Positions 46,637 through 54,363 of a DNA stretch of 64,000 nucleotides are shown here, piece after piece. Below the pieces are notes generated by a model. It ran no database searches. It had not been told where the DNA came from and was given only the letters and a program-made list of their open reading frames with translations. Both the position numbers and the translations under genes were made by a program. The DNA lies in the IMG/VR virus record IMGVR_UViG_3300033143_006101, positions 186,001-250,000 of that record, one strand, 5' to 3'. This DNA comes from a virus. The stretch's first letter is position 1. Each line of letters opens with the position of its first letter.

Positions 46637-47518
46637 ATGAAAATAACAATTTTAGGTTGTGGAAACGCTTTTAGTAAAATCAATTATAATCAATGCTTTC
46701 TGCTAGAAGCTGACAGTAGAAAAATGTTAATTGATTTTGGAGCTAAGGCTCCTCTTGCTTTACATAATGCTGGTATAGATATCAAAGAAATTGATGATGT
46801 CTATATCTCTCATTTACATGGGGATCATATTGGTGGTCTTGAAGAAATGGCATTTTTACGTTATGATTGGTATAATAGACCAGTGCATTATAATGAAAGA
46901 TCTATTAAAGACGCTCCTCCAAAATTGATTGCTAATGAACATTTGATGGGTGATCTTTGGAAAAAATCATTGTGTGGTGGATTAGATTCAATGGAAGGTT
47001 TTGATGCTACATTAGAGACATATTTTATACCTAAACCAATAAAACCTAATAAAACATTTAGATGGATGCAGTGGGACTGTCAGCTGATACAACAAGTACA
47101 CATTATGACAGGATCTATTATATCCAGTACATTTGGTTTATTTATGGAACAAAGTGGACATCCAACTATATATTTTACTACAGATAGTCAACATTGCTCC
47201 CCGCGACAAGTAGAGATATTTTATGCTAAAGCAGATATAATCTTTCAAGATTGTGAATGTATTGGTGTAGATACTAAAGAAATGGAATTTAAATTCAGTT
47301 CGGGAATACATGCTAATTATGCTCAATTATCTGGTTGGAAATCAGCTAATAATGTTGTACTTTCTGATGAGATTAGAGCTAAAATGTGGCTCAGTCATTA
47401 TCAAGATTTTGTTACAGAAGATAAAGACTTCTTCGGTAATGTTTGTGATTGGACCGGAATGTCTTGTGCTGACGGATTTAAAGGGTTTCTTACAGTCGGA
47501 CAAGAAATAGAAGTATAA
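46637..47518 (+). CDS. Metallo-beta-lactamase-fold hydrolase (RNase Z-like)
   Basis: 293 aa. LGCGNAF at the start, VYISHLHGDHIGGLEE as the metal HxHxDH motif (~58-66), YFTTDSQHCSPRQ and a late SHYQDF. Resembles RNase Z/cyclic-nucleotide phosphodiesterase-type members. With many tRNAs in this phage, 3' tRNA processing is possible; degradation of a signal nucleotide is the other option. Confidence 0.75.
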   Translation: MKITILGCGNAFSKINYNQCFLLEADSRKMLIDFGAKAPLALHNAGIDIKEIDDVYISHLHGDHIGGLEEMAFLRYDWYNRPVHYNERSIKDAPPKLIANEHLMGDLWKKSLCGGLDSMEGFDATLETYFIPKPIKPNKTFRWMQWDCQLIQQVHIMTGSIISSTFGLFMEQSGHPTIYFTTDSQHCSPRQVEIFYAKADIIFQDCECIGVDTKEMEFKFSSGIHANYAQLSGWKSANNVVLSDEIRAKMWLSHYQDFVTEDKDFFGNVCDWTGMSCADGFKGFLTVGQEIEV

Positions 47519-47533
47519 ATTATCTAAAAAAGT

Positions 47534-47568
47534 CCTTAAAGTTTCATCTATCCTATCTAATATTTAAG
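47534..47568 (+). promoter_or_regulatory. Phage-specific promoter motif, copy 4
   Basis: CCTTAAA (47534-47540), 15 nt, TCTAATATTTAAG (47556-47568), 32 nt before the 47601 gene. Same spacing as the other copies. Confidence 0.6.
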
Positions 47569-47600
47569 AAGTAGTAAAATATTAAATAGAGGTAGATGAA

Positions 47601-48593
47601 ATGAACCCATTAATAAAAAACCCAGATTTAATGGATAAACTCCACAAGCAATATAGTGCAAACGGAGGAATCCAAGGTCAGTTTGATGTAAATTCTAATA
47701 CTGTTTTGCCTGCACAACAAACAAGTGTAGATCAATCAGTAAACCAAGCTCCAATAGACTGGAATCAAGCAAATGATAACACAGTACCTGATTCACAGCC
47801 AAAAGTAAGGAGTGCAAGTAATGTACCTGGCCCAGGCCCATTGCCGGATCCTACAGAACCGGTACCTGTAGAAGATAAACCGGGGCAACAAGAGGCACCT
47901 ACACCTGCACCTACGCCTACACCTGCACCACAAAGATCTATACAGGACCAGATTCAAGAAGTTGAGTCTAAACTTGGGGAAGCACCGCAGAACATTGCTG
48001 ATGTTACTGCCCGGGCAAAAGCTTTCTTAGACGAATACAATGATGAAACATTTTATGTAGAGAATCAATCGAATGGGCATATTGTAATTTCTGATATGGA
48101 TATTACAATTAAGCGAGCTAAGTGTGAGGACTTGTTAAAATTTGCAACGCTTGAGGACCTTAAAAAGTCAAGAGATTTAAGAGCTATGTTAGCAAGTGCG
48201 GGATTACGCCCAATGTTAAAGAGGTTAACGCAAGAGGAATATTTAGTAAAGAAAAAACGTGAGTATGATAATAAAAGAGTTGTAGAGCAAATGAAAACAC
48301 AGCATGCTCAGACTGCTCAACAGAATCCTCAACAGCCTCAAGCACAACCGCAACAACCTCAACAAGTAACACCTAGAATAAATCCAACTATTCTAAGTAA
48401 GCTTGAGAAATTAAGACTCTCTACAGTACCAGAAAGTGCTCATTTAGGATTAACACCACCAGAATTTATTGAATGGGTGTTAACAGAAAGCTTATCATCA
48501 GAAGAATTAGATTTTGTAGCAAGTCATCCTAATGTAGTACATAACAATGAGATAAGAACAGCTGTATATCAGCGAAAGAGTGAAATAGAGTAA
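47601..48593 (+). CDS. Hypothetical virion-region protein with Pro- and Gln-rich linkers, 330 aa
   Basis: Two low-complexity linkers, a Pro-Thr-Ala stretch (~105-118) and a Gln-Pro stretch (~240-258), separate helical domains. First gene of the unit behind promoter copy 4. Function unknown. Confidence 0.65.
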   Translation: MNPLIKNPDLMDKLHKQYSANGGIQGQFDVNSNTVLPAQQTSVDQSVNQAPIDWNQANDNTVPDSQPKVRSASNVPGPGPLPDPTEPVPVEDKPGQQEAPTPAPTPTPAPQRSIQDQIQEVESKLGEAPQNIADVTARAKAFLDEYNDETFYVENQSNGHIVISDMDITIKRAKCEDLLKFATLEDLKKSRDLRAMLASAGLRPMLKRLTQEEYLVKKKREYDNKRVVEQMKTQHAQTAQQNPQQPQAQPQQPQQVTPRINPTILSKLEKLRLSTVPESAHLGLTPPEFIEWVLTESLSSEELDFVASHPNVVHNNEIRTAVYQRKSEIE

Positions 48594-48607
48594 AGAGGTA
48601 TTGATAA

Positions 48608-48979
48608 GTGAAGAATAAAAAGATAACTGTATCTCAAGTAGATTTAAATACTGGGGATCAATTAAAAATCCCTTGTAGTTTATCAGGTGAGGACGATCCA
48701 AATCAACGAGAAGCCTCACCCAAATTTATTCATTTTATAAATGGAACAGGCAAGCTGATAGAGATCAATCTACTCAGCAAAACGGAATTATCAGAGTACA
48801 CTACTTCAACTGGAAATTTTGAAGGAATGGGAATAGCAAACGGAGCTACTTATAATAGCATGCTATTAAGCATTGATCCAGAAGATTCAAATAATCCAAT
48901 CGATTATATATTAGTCAAGAAAGCCGAAGCAGGTGATGTCTCTGCAGTATTAGATGTCTACTGCATTAACTATGTGTAA
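48608..48979 (+). CDS. Hypothetical protein, 123 aa
   Basis: GTG start 48608 behind AGAGGTATTGATAA. Beta-rich (ITVSQVDLNTGDQLKIPCSL), compact, ends 8 bp inside the next small ORF. Possibly a virion protein; not recognised. Confidence 0.6.
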   Translation: MKNKKITVSQVDLNTGDQLKIPCSLSGEDDPNQREASPKFIHFINGTGKLIEINLLSKTELSEYTTSTGNFEGMGIANGATYNSMLLSIDPEDSNNPIDYILVKKAEAGDVSAVLDVYCINYV

Positions 48980-49124
48980 AAGGATCCGCTTAGAATGTCA
49001 AACTTGTCTGTTTTTCTTTACGGTAAGTAAAAAGAGATATGATAATAAAAATGAGATGATTCTCTGTCGTTATTGTGAGAGCCCTAATTTAGTACTATTA
49101 AGACATTCGGAGTGCACATGCTAA
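48972..49124 (+). CDS. Zinc-ribbon miniprotein, 50 aa
   Basis: ATG 48972 overlaps the previous gene by 8 bp and its TAA overlaps the next start by 7 bp. LECQTCLFFF and LCRYCESPN form a two-knuckle ribbon. Similar to several other zinc-ribbon miniproteins in this genome. Function unknown. Confidence 0.6.
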   Translation: MCKRIRLECQTCLFFFTVSKKRYDNKNEMILCRYCESPNLVLLRHSECTC

Positions 49125-50044
49125 GATTAATTAATATTGCGGAACAAACTAGTACCGGTTTAACATTTAGTACAGAAGAAATAACAGAAAAAGATAAAGT
49201 AGCATATGTCATGTATGATACTAGTACAGGTATAGCTAATATGAATGATTATTATTCTTGGCGTACCTTGACTACTTCTACTGGAACTTCTACACTCTTT
49301 GAGTTAGATATAGACAATACTAAAAAATATCCTGGTACTGATGATAACGTATTGGATTACGATATTTTTGATCCTAAACTATTTAAAGTAATGACATGGG
49401 CAGAGCATGAAGTCATTCAAATGTTATTATCACGAATAGATTTAATTCGAAGACGATTCCCTAATCCCGGACCTACAATTTCAGATACAGATGCTATAGG
49501 GCAAGGTGGAGTAATAGGGTTTGGTGGAGGATGGGATAAAAAATTCTCTCTTGAAGAATTAAGACATATGGTGGAGGGAGCTCTTATTGAAGTAAACATA
49601 CACCCTCCGGCAACTGAATTCTGGTGGCAATATAGTAGTGAAGATAGGGATAAAGCATATAGCCCCTATCAAAGATCAGAAAGCTTAGGGATACCATATA
49701 AATTTATAGATTTAATAGTACATGGGGCCATCATTAGATGTCTTACAGCATGGGGTATTTTAGAAATCGATATTAATTTTAGTTCTTCTGATTCAGGACT
49801 AACAATAACATATGATCGTGTGGGGCACATATCAACCTGGATGCAAAATTTATTAAATGATTATAAAGAGATGAAAACTTTTATTAAGATGGATTCTATT
49901 AATAGTTATGGCGTAGGAGTCGGAACGTATCCATTTGCTGTATCAGCTCTTTGGGGTGCTGCAATGAACATGATTTCTCAAGGTGGAACAGTGCCTCTTA
50001 GTTCTATGTTAGGATTTGGAATCAGAGCAAACACACCATTATAG
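49118..50044 (+). CDS. Hypothetical virion-region protein, 308 aa
   Basis: ATG 49118 has CGGAG 6 nt upstream; GTG 49112 is an alternative. Mostly helical after residue 80 (FKVMTWAEHEVIQMLLSRI, LRHMVEGALIEVNIHPP), Gly-rich loop GQGGVIGFGGGWD. Probably structural; no family recognised. Confidence 0.65.
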   Translation: MLRLINIAEQTSTGLTFSTEEITEKDKVAYVMYDTSTGIANMNDYYSWRTLTTSTGTSTLFELDIDNTKKYPGTDDNVLDYDIFDPKLFKVMTWAEHEVIQMLLSRIDLIRRRFPNPGPTISDTDAIGQGGVIGFGGGWDKKFSLEELRHMVEGALIEVNIHPPATEFWWQYSSEDRDKAYSPYQRSESLGIPYKFIDLIVHGAIIRCLTAWGILEIDINFSSSDSGLTITYDRVGHISTWMQNLLNDYKEMKTFIKMDSINSYGVGVGTYPFAVSALWGAAMNMISQGGTVPLSSMLGFGIRANTPL

Positions 50045-50057
50045 AAGGAGATTTAGT

Positions 50058-50240
50058 ATGAAAATTAACAGTAACACAGTTCAATTAGAAACAGAACATC
50101 ATCAAGCCGTTGAAACAATTATCAAAAAAATTGCTTCAGAGAATAAGATTGAAAACGTTGAATCTGTTTCAATAACTTTGGATCCAAAGCAAGGTATGGT
50201 ACAGTTTAAATCTATCAATAAAGATGAGCGTGGACAATAG
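50058..50240 (+). CDS. Small protein, 60 aa (paralogue of 32008 gene)
   Basis: ATG 50058 follows AAGGAGATTTAGT. AVETIIKKIASENKIENVES and GMVQFKSINKDE align with the N-terminal 55 residues of the 32008 protein; lacks its acidic tail. Function unknown. Confidence 0.65.
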   Translation: MKINSNTVQLETEHHQAVETIIKKIASENKIENVESVSITLDPKQGMVQFKSINKDERGQ

Positions 50241-50243
50241 ATA

Positions 50244-50921
50244 ATGTCTTGGATAAGTGAAATACAAAGACAAATTAAACAATTAGTACCATCAACAAAA
50301 GCTTATCTCAATAAAAAGCCTGGTAGAGAAGTAGAAGCCAATTTTACAGAAAGAGCTTCGGATTTAGTATTTACTTCTGATGAGGAGATTGAGATAAAAA
50401 AAGATTTCTTAACTCTTAATAGATATTCACGACCAGGTAAATTGCGAATAGCTATTAAAGGCATAGAAATTCATTGGGTGGCTAACCCAAAAACTTCCGC
50501 AAAGTTCAATAGAAATTATTTTGAACTAAGAAAAGGAGGTAAATATGGATTTGGTTCTACACAATTTATCATTGATTTAGACGGTGATATTATTCAGATG
50601 ATACCAGAAGCAGAAATAGCTTACTCATCGGGAAGTAGTTCAGGATATAAAGATGGAATTAAAACAAGATTAGGAAGTAAAACACCTTACTATTATACTT
50701 TATCTATTGAATGTACACATACTAATTGGAAAGGTGAAATGGATCAGTCTACACATAATGCTCTTGTTGAACTATGTGTTCATCTTTGTAAGAAATATAA
50801 ATTAACAGCAAGGGATTTATATCTACATTATGATATAACAGGAAAGAATTGTCATAGATGGTTTGTAGATAACCCTGAATTATGGGGTGAGTTTAGAGAT
50901 GAGGTAGATGTAGAATTGTAA
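50244..50921 (+). CDS. Endolysin: N-acetylmuramoyl-L-alanine amidase (Amidase_2/PGRP type)
   Basis: 225 aa. Zinc-amidase signatures: GIEIHWVANP (first His), YTLSIECTHTNWKGEM, and the C-terminal DLYLHYDITGKNCHRWFVDN with the second His and the Cys/His position. Cleaves the MurNAc-L-Ala bond of peptidoglycan for host lysis. No signal peptide, so a holin is needed; none is evident next to it. Confidence 0.85.
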   Translation: MSWISEIQRQIKQLVPSTKAYLNKKPGREVEANFTERASDLVFTSDEEIEIKKDFLTLNRYSRPGKLRIAIKGIEIHWVANPKTSAKFNRNYFELRKGGKYGFGSTQFIIDLDGDIIQMIPEAEIAYSSGSSSGYKDGIKTRLGSKTPYYYTLSIECTHTNWKGEMDQSTHNALVELCVHLCKKYKLTARDLYLHYDITGKNCHRWFVDNPELWGEFRDEVDVEL

Positions 50922-50948
50922 TTTTTTTACCGACATAACATTTTTTAC

Positions 50949-50977
50949 TTGACGAAGGAGAACTAAATTGTTATATT
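50949..50977 (+). promoter_or_regulatory. Possible sigma-70 promoter before the tRNA region
   Basis: TTGACG (50949-50954), 17 nt, TATATT (50972-50977). It overlaps the ribosome site and first codons of the small ORF at 50968, so one of the two calls is probably wrong. Confidence 0.35.
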
Positions 50978-51108
50978 GTAAACATGAAAATGCGAAGACA
51001 AATATATTTTACCAACCCGAACCTAAAACCGAATTGCCTCTCGGTACAGGGATGGTTATGTCCAGATCATGGCACAGAGAACATCTATGCGGTGATAGGG
51101 AAAGGTAG
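50968..51108 (+). CDS. Zinc-binding miniprotein with TTG start, 46 aa
   Basis: TTG 50968 has AAGGAG 7 nt upstream. MLYCKHENAKTNIFYQPE...SWHREHLCGDRER supplies CxH and HxxC pairs like other small phage zinc proteins. A second frame (ATG 50984, 46 codons to TAA) is less protein-like. Moderate support only. Confidence 0.4.
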   Translation: MLYCKHENAKTNIFYQPEPKTELPLGTGMVMSRSWHREHLCGDRER

Positions 51109-51150
51109 GTCTGCTTTTCGTTAATTGATATTATTCATTATTTTACTCTC

Positions 51151-51186
51151 AAAAACGAAAGGCGAAAACCTTTCGTTTTTTTTTTG
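51151..51186 (+). terminator. Rho-independent terminator
   Basis: AAAAACGAAAGG - CGAAAA - CCTTTCGTTTTT followed by more T's. Ends the lysis unit just before the tRNA array. Confidence 0.9.
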
Positions 51187-51229
51187 GTTTTTTAATTGGT
51201 ATCTGGAGATGCTAGTTTTTTGTAGAAAG

Positions 51230-51316
51230 GGTGAGTTGGCAGAGCCCGGTTTATTGCACTGGTTTGCTAAATCAGAGGGTGTAACAGCCCCGAAGGTTCA
51301 AATCCTTCACTCACCG
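51230..51316 (+). tRNA. tRNA-Ser(GCT)
   Basis: Acceptor GGTGAGT/ACTCACC, anticodon loop TTGCTAA within CTGGT/ATCAG, long variable arm, T arm GAAGG-TTCAAAT-CCTTC. Discriminator G, as for Ser. CCA not encoded. Confidence 0.95.
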
Positions 51317-51385
51317 AATTACTGCTAAAACAATAAAAGAAATGAAATTGTATGATATTATAGCAAAGATAATGCAAAGATAACG

Positions 51386-51411
51386 ATTATTACTGATAAA
51401 CCAGTAATAAT
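51386..51411 (+). other. Perfect hairpin between tRNA-Ser and a zinc-ribbon gene
   Basis: ATTATTACTG - ATAAAC - CAGTAATAAT, 10-bp stem; followed by the short direct repeat GCGAATAGCGAAT. No U-tail; may mark RNA processing. Confidence 0.4.
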
Positions 51412-51443
51412 TCTCGAATCGCGAATAGCGAATGGAGGGCTTT

Positions 51444-51584
51444 ATGATAGCATATCAATGTATACGTAAAAGTTGTGGTAAAATAATATCATCTCATGAG
51501 GTCTTAAGAATAAGAAGACCTGATAAAATAACTAAGAAATGTCCTCATTGTAAAGGGCAAGTTAGTAAAATACATGTGAAATAG
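51444..51584 (+). CDS. Zinc-ribbon miniprotein, 46 aa
   Basis: ATG 51444 behind GGAGGGC. Two Cys pairs: QCIRKSCGK and KCPHCKG. The last base of its TAG is the first base of the following tRNA-Ser. Confidence 0.65.
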   Translation: MIAYQCIRKSCGKIISSHEVLRIRRPDKITKKCPHCKGQVSKIHVK

Positions 51585-51670
51585 GAGCGGTGGCAGAGTC
51601 TGGCTAATTGCGTCAGTCTTGAAAACTGAAGGGTGTAACAGCCCCGTGGGTTCAAATCCTACCCGCTCCG
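51584..51670 (+). tRNA. tRNA-Ser(TGA)
   Basis: Acceptor GGAGCGG/CCGCTCC, anticodon loop CTTGAAA within TCAGT/ACTGA, long variable arm, T arm GTGGG-TTCAAAT-CCTAC with wobble. Discriminator G. Confidence 0.95.
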
Positions 51671-51682
51671 AAGGAGAATGAA

Positions 51683-51981
51683 ATGGGGGCAAACGAAAAA
51701 AACCTTGGATCCATCAAGTAGGTCGAGTTGTTGCAAATAATGCAACAGTTGTTTCCGGGGAACAAACTTTTCGATTGGTAGACACGTTAGGAATACCATT
51801 AGAAATCATCCTGGAAAGGTTCGAGCAAGAAAATATTGTAGTCCAGTGGCAAAAGTTTTATGACATGGGACTAAAAGTAGGATGGAACGAACAGACCGTA
51901 ATTGATCGAATGAAGTATGCTATTATTGATATTTATGGTATCCATTATTGGGAAGAAGTAAATAAAAGATTAAGGAGGTAA
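51683..51981 (+). CDS. Hypothetical protein needing a -1 frameshift at A AAA AAC
   Basis: ATG 51683 (AAGGAG 6 nt upstream) opens a frame that meets TAG at 51719 after 12 codons. The heptamer A-AAA-AAC at 51697-51703 sits exactly in that frame; slipping back one base joins a frame open to TAA/TAG near 51981, giving ~99 aa (WIHQVGRVVANNATVVSGE...EEVNKRLRR). No ATG/GTG exists at the head of the second frame; TTG 51775 would give 68 aa. Programmed -1 slip or a one-base error in the A7 run. Confidence 0.5.
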
Positions 51982-52019
51982 TACCATGTTATAGTTAAAT
52001 CCAAGTAAGGAGAAAGATT

Positions 52020-52223
52020 ATGGCACATGGTTACAGGGCTTCCCGGATGTCTAATCATTGTGGGTATGACTATTGGAGTGCTAGAAAGCACAATAGAAAT
52101 ACCCTAAACAAAGCCAGGTGGTTAAGCCCAACAAGGCATAAATATTCTAAAAAGCTTACGTATCGAGAAGAACGAAAGATGAATAAACAAATTATTCAGG
52201 AGGACTTACATGAACTGTATTAA
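52020..52223 (+). CDS. Hypothetical basic protein, 67 aa
   Basis: AAGGAGAAAGATT before ATG. Arg/Lys/His/Asn-rich (SARKHNRNTLNKARWLSPT), probably nucleic-acid binding. Not recognised. Confidence 0.5.
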   Translation: MAHGYRASRMSNHCGYDYWSARKHNRNTLNKARWLSPTRHKYSKKLTYREERKMNKQIIQEDLHELY

Positions 52224-52263
52224 GGAGGTTGGAGTTTTCTGACTTTAATGTTAGGAGGCTCTT

Positions 52264-52554
52264 ATGTTTTACTCTTGGAATAGCTGGACAGGAGAATACG
52301 ACGAACACGATTGTCCTGTTTGGTGGATGTTGAATGATCATATTGGATATTATAGAATCCAACGAACGCAACAAGAAATGACTCGTTGGTACAGAGATTT
52401 AGAAGAACCAGTAAAGCTAAGACAACGGAGAAGTCCAAAAAACTTGAATCCGTGGATCATTGAGACGATCCCTAGTAGATGTTGTTCTAAATCCTGGAAA
52501 GACCTGTATAAAATTCGCAGGCAATGGCAGGCCCCGAAAACTATAGTACGGTGA
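52264..52554 (+). CDS. Hypothetical Trp-rich protein, 96 aa
   Basis: AGGAGGCTCTT before ATG. Trp-rich N-terminus (MFYSWNSWTGEYDEHDCPVW), basic C-terminus. Not recognised. Confidence 0.55.
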   Translation: MFYSWNSWTGEYDEHDCPVWWMLNDHIGYYRIQRTQQEMTRWYRDLEEPVKLRQRRSPKNLNPWIIETIPSRCCSKSWKDLYKIRRQWQAPKTIVR

Positions 52555-52591
52555 AACCTGTAAGATATTTGACAACTCCGGTCTCATTTTT

Positions 52592-52625
52592 GTTCAGAAT
52601 GTAACCTCAAGGTTACAAACTGAAC
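52592..52625 (+). other. Two-part hairpin just before tRNA-Tyr
   Basis: GTTCAG (52592) pairs with CTGAAC (52620-52625); inside, GTAACC/GGTTAC closes a TCAA loop. TTGACA occurs at 52569 but without a good -10. Terminator or processing signal. Confidence 0.4.
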
Positions 52626-52631
52626 ACTTTT

Positions 52632-52715
52632 GGTGCAGTTGAGCAGTGTGGTGTGCTTAGCAGGCTGTAAACCTGTGCTCATTTGAGATTAGTGGTTCGA
52701 TTCCACTCTGCACCA
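52632..52715 (+). tRNA. tRNA-Tyr(GTA)
   Basis: Acceptor GGTGCAG/CTGCACC, anticodon loop CTGTAAA within GCAGG/CCTGT, long variable arm as in bacterial tRNA-Tyr, T arm AGTGG-TTCGATT-CCACT. Discriminator A. Confidence 0.95.
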
Positions 52716-52794
52716 ATTTTAAAATCTATTTGAATCTTAAAAGTGATTGATAAATTACTACTCTTTAAATAAGAGTTACATAGGAGGTTCGAAT

Positions 52795-53018
52795 ATGAAA
52801 TGTGAAAATTGCAACAACGAGCACGATGGTTCTTATGGTTCTGGTAGATTCTGCTCTGAAAAATGTGCTAGAGGATTTTCTACGACGGTAATTCAAAGAA
52901 TAACAAAGAAGAGAACCTGGAACTAATTTGTCCTAATTGTCATTCCTTGACTGTAAATTATGGTTCTTTAAACATGGGTAATGGTAGAAAATATTATAGG
53001 GATTTAAAAAGAAAACAA
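52795..53018 (+). pseudogene. HNH homing endonuclease remnant (internal deletion)
   Basis: ATG 52795 (TAGGAGG upstream) encodes CENCNNEHDGSYGSGRFCS then CARGFST, the N-terminal zinc module of a common phage HNH family. Within a few codons a shifted frame resumes at the C-terminal end of the same family: DGNSKNNKEENLELICPNCH and SLTVNYGS. The central ~100 residues are missing and the first frame stops at 52926. Runs straight into tRNA-Phe. Confidence 0.75.
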
Positions 53019-53092
53019 GCAGGTGTAGCTCAGATTGGGAGAGCACAAGACTGAAAATCTTGGTGTCGTCGGTCCGATTCCGACCATCTGCA
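53019..53092 (+). tRNA. tRNA-Phe(GAA)
   Basis: Acceptor GCAGGTG/CATCTGC, anticodon loop CTGAAAA within the AAGA...TCTT arm, T arm GTCGG-TCCGATT-CCGAC. Discriminator A. Confidence 0.93.
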
Positions 53093-53099
53093 TATAATA

Positions 53100-53136
53100 G
53101 GACAAAAATCGGGGCATTTTGTCCCGATTTTTGTCC
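53100..53136 (+). terminator. Long hairpin after tRNA-Phe
   Basis: GGACAAAAATCGGG - GCATTTTGT - CCCGATTTTTGTCC, a perfect 14-bp stem. T-run is internal to the stem, so termination strength is uncertain. Confidence 0.6.
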
Positions 53137-53234
53137 CGATTCAAATAAAATGTAATTTTTTGCAAAAAAAAGTGTAAAATTATGTCTAGTTATACTTTAT
53201 ATAAGTAGGGCATAAAAAGTAAAGGTTATAATAT

Positions 53235-53651
53235 ATGTCGTATAAAAATAAGCAAAGGCAATTAGAATACCAACGAAACTGGATGAGGAAAAGAAGAAAT
53301 ATGTTTTTTTCAGGTAAAGTTTGTGCGAAATGTGGGTCTTCAAAAAAATTGGTATTACATCATATAAATCCAGAAGAAAAAGAAAGTCATTATGTTTGGT
53401 CGTGGTCAGAAAAACGAAGAGAAGCAGAGCTTAAAAAATGTGTTGTTTGGTGCGAAAAGTGTCATATTGAATATCATACAAATAAACGGAGATTAAAAAA
53501 TATACATGGTACACGTACTGGATATAATAAGTATAAATGTCGTTGCGATGCTTGTATACAAGCTAATAGCCTATATCAAAAACAATGGCGTAATCAAAAA
53601 CAATTAGCTGGCGTTGTGTCCGAACTGGTTAGGTCATCGATTGCAACTTGA
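53235..53651 (+). CDS. HNH endonuclease, 138 aa (paralogue of 55378 gene)
   Basis: CAKCGSSKKLVLHHINPEE...WSWSEKRREAELKKC then WCEKCHIEYH: zinc-bound HNH core, with a second Cys pair (CRCDACIQAN) downstream. No ribosome site just upstream. The last 14 codons lie inside tRNA-Cys, whose sequence supplies the stop. Likely homing endonuclease. Confidence 0.8.
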   Translation: MSYKNKQRQLEYQRNWMRKRRNMFFSGKVCAKCGSSKKLVLHHINPEEKESHYVWSWSEKRREAELKKCVVWCEKCHIEYHTNKRRLKNIHGTRTGYNKYKCRCDACIQANSLYQKQWRNQKQLAGVVSELVRSSIAT

Positions 53652-53681
53652 TATATGCAGGTTCGAATCCTGTCAACGCCT
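53610..53681 (+). tRNA. tRNA-Cys(GCA)
   Basis: Acceptor GGCGTTG/CAACGCC, anticodon loop TTGCAAC within ATCGA/TTGAT, T arm GCAGG-TTCGAAT-CCTGT, discriminator T as in tRNA-Cys. Overlaps the 3' end of the HNH gene by 42 nt. Confidence 0.93.
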
Positions 53682-53687
53682 AATAAA

Positions 53688-53760
53688 ACTCCCAGAGTTC
53701 GACTGGCTGAACGCCTGTGTTACAAGCAGGTATGTCTTGGTTCAAATCCAAGTGGGAGTA
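53688..53760 (+). tRNA. tRNA-Val(TAC)
   Basis: Acceptor ACTCCCA/TGGGAGT, anticodon loop TGTTACAAG region within CCTG/CAGG, T arm CTTGG-TTCAAAT-CCAAG. Discriminator A. Six nt after tRNA-Cys. Confidence 0.93.
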
Positions 53761-53774
53761 ATAAGGAGAATAAT

Positions 53775-54362
53775 ATGTTTGAATTACAAGATTATTTAAA
53801 AAAATACGAAGATTTTAATGTAATAGATACAGATGCTTATTGTATTACAAAATCTAATATGAAAGATCAATTAAGTCATTGGGGTGCAGAAGAGATTGCT
53901 GAAAGATCATTTATTAATGCTCTTTGGATTACTTGTTCAGAATCCGGAAAGATAATATCATCAGATAATTTTGCAGAAACTGGACTAAAACATTTATTAG
54001 AAGCTGTACAATACGAAGTAGAAAAGAAGAGGAGACTTGTAGATGCTTTTCTTTTTAATAGAGCAATGTTAGGTAACATGAAACATTATGTAAATGCTAT
54101 TGATTTTGATCCTATAACGGACAAGGATAAATTAGTAACGGAGGGTATTTTTGGTAGTTTGTGGGGAGTAAATATAACAATAATTACTACAATACCTCAT
54201 AAAACTATTTTTTCAATAGAAGCTAAAAATACTTTAGGCTATTATCGAGTAGAAGGAGATATATTAGAAATAGGAATTAATCCAGATGCAGTAGCAGTAG
54301 CAACTAAGAAAAAGTATATAAGGTCTAAGTTAGAACCTTTACCTTTAAACCTTGAAGAATAA
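53775..54362 (+). CDS. Truncated relative of the major capsid protein, 195 aa
   Basis: ATG 53775 behind AAGGAGAATA. Residues ~73-135 (LLEAVQYEVEKKRRLVD, LFNRAMLGNMKHYVNAID, EGIFGSLWGVNI) align with capsid-protein residues 241-299 (LETLQYEVERHRLLVD, GIFGSIWGVNI), and the end INPDAVAVATKK with VNPRSVACAVKS. The first ~70 residues do not match. It ends 1 nt before tRNA-Ala. Not seen in the head operon; may be decaying or repurposed. Confidence 0.65.
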   Translation: MFELQDYLKKYEDFNVIDTDAYCITKSNMKDQLSHWGAEEIAERSFINALWITCSESGKIISSDNFAETGLKHLLEAVQYEVEKKRRLVDAFLFNRAMLGNMKHYVNAIDFDPITDKDKLVTEGIFGSLWGVNITIITTIPHKTIFSIEAKNTLGYYRVEGDILEIGINPDAVAVATKKKYIRSKLEPLPLNLEE

Positions 54363-54363
54363 T

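Noticed and set aside
51125-51328. 67-aa plus-strand ORF across the terminator and tRNA-Ser(GCT)
   Set aside because: Runs through a terminator and a complete tRNA; no ribosome site.
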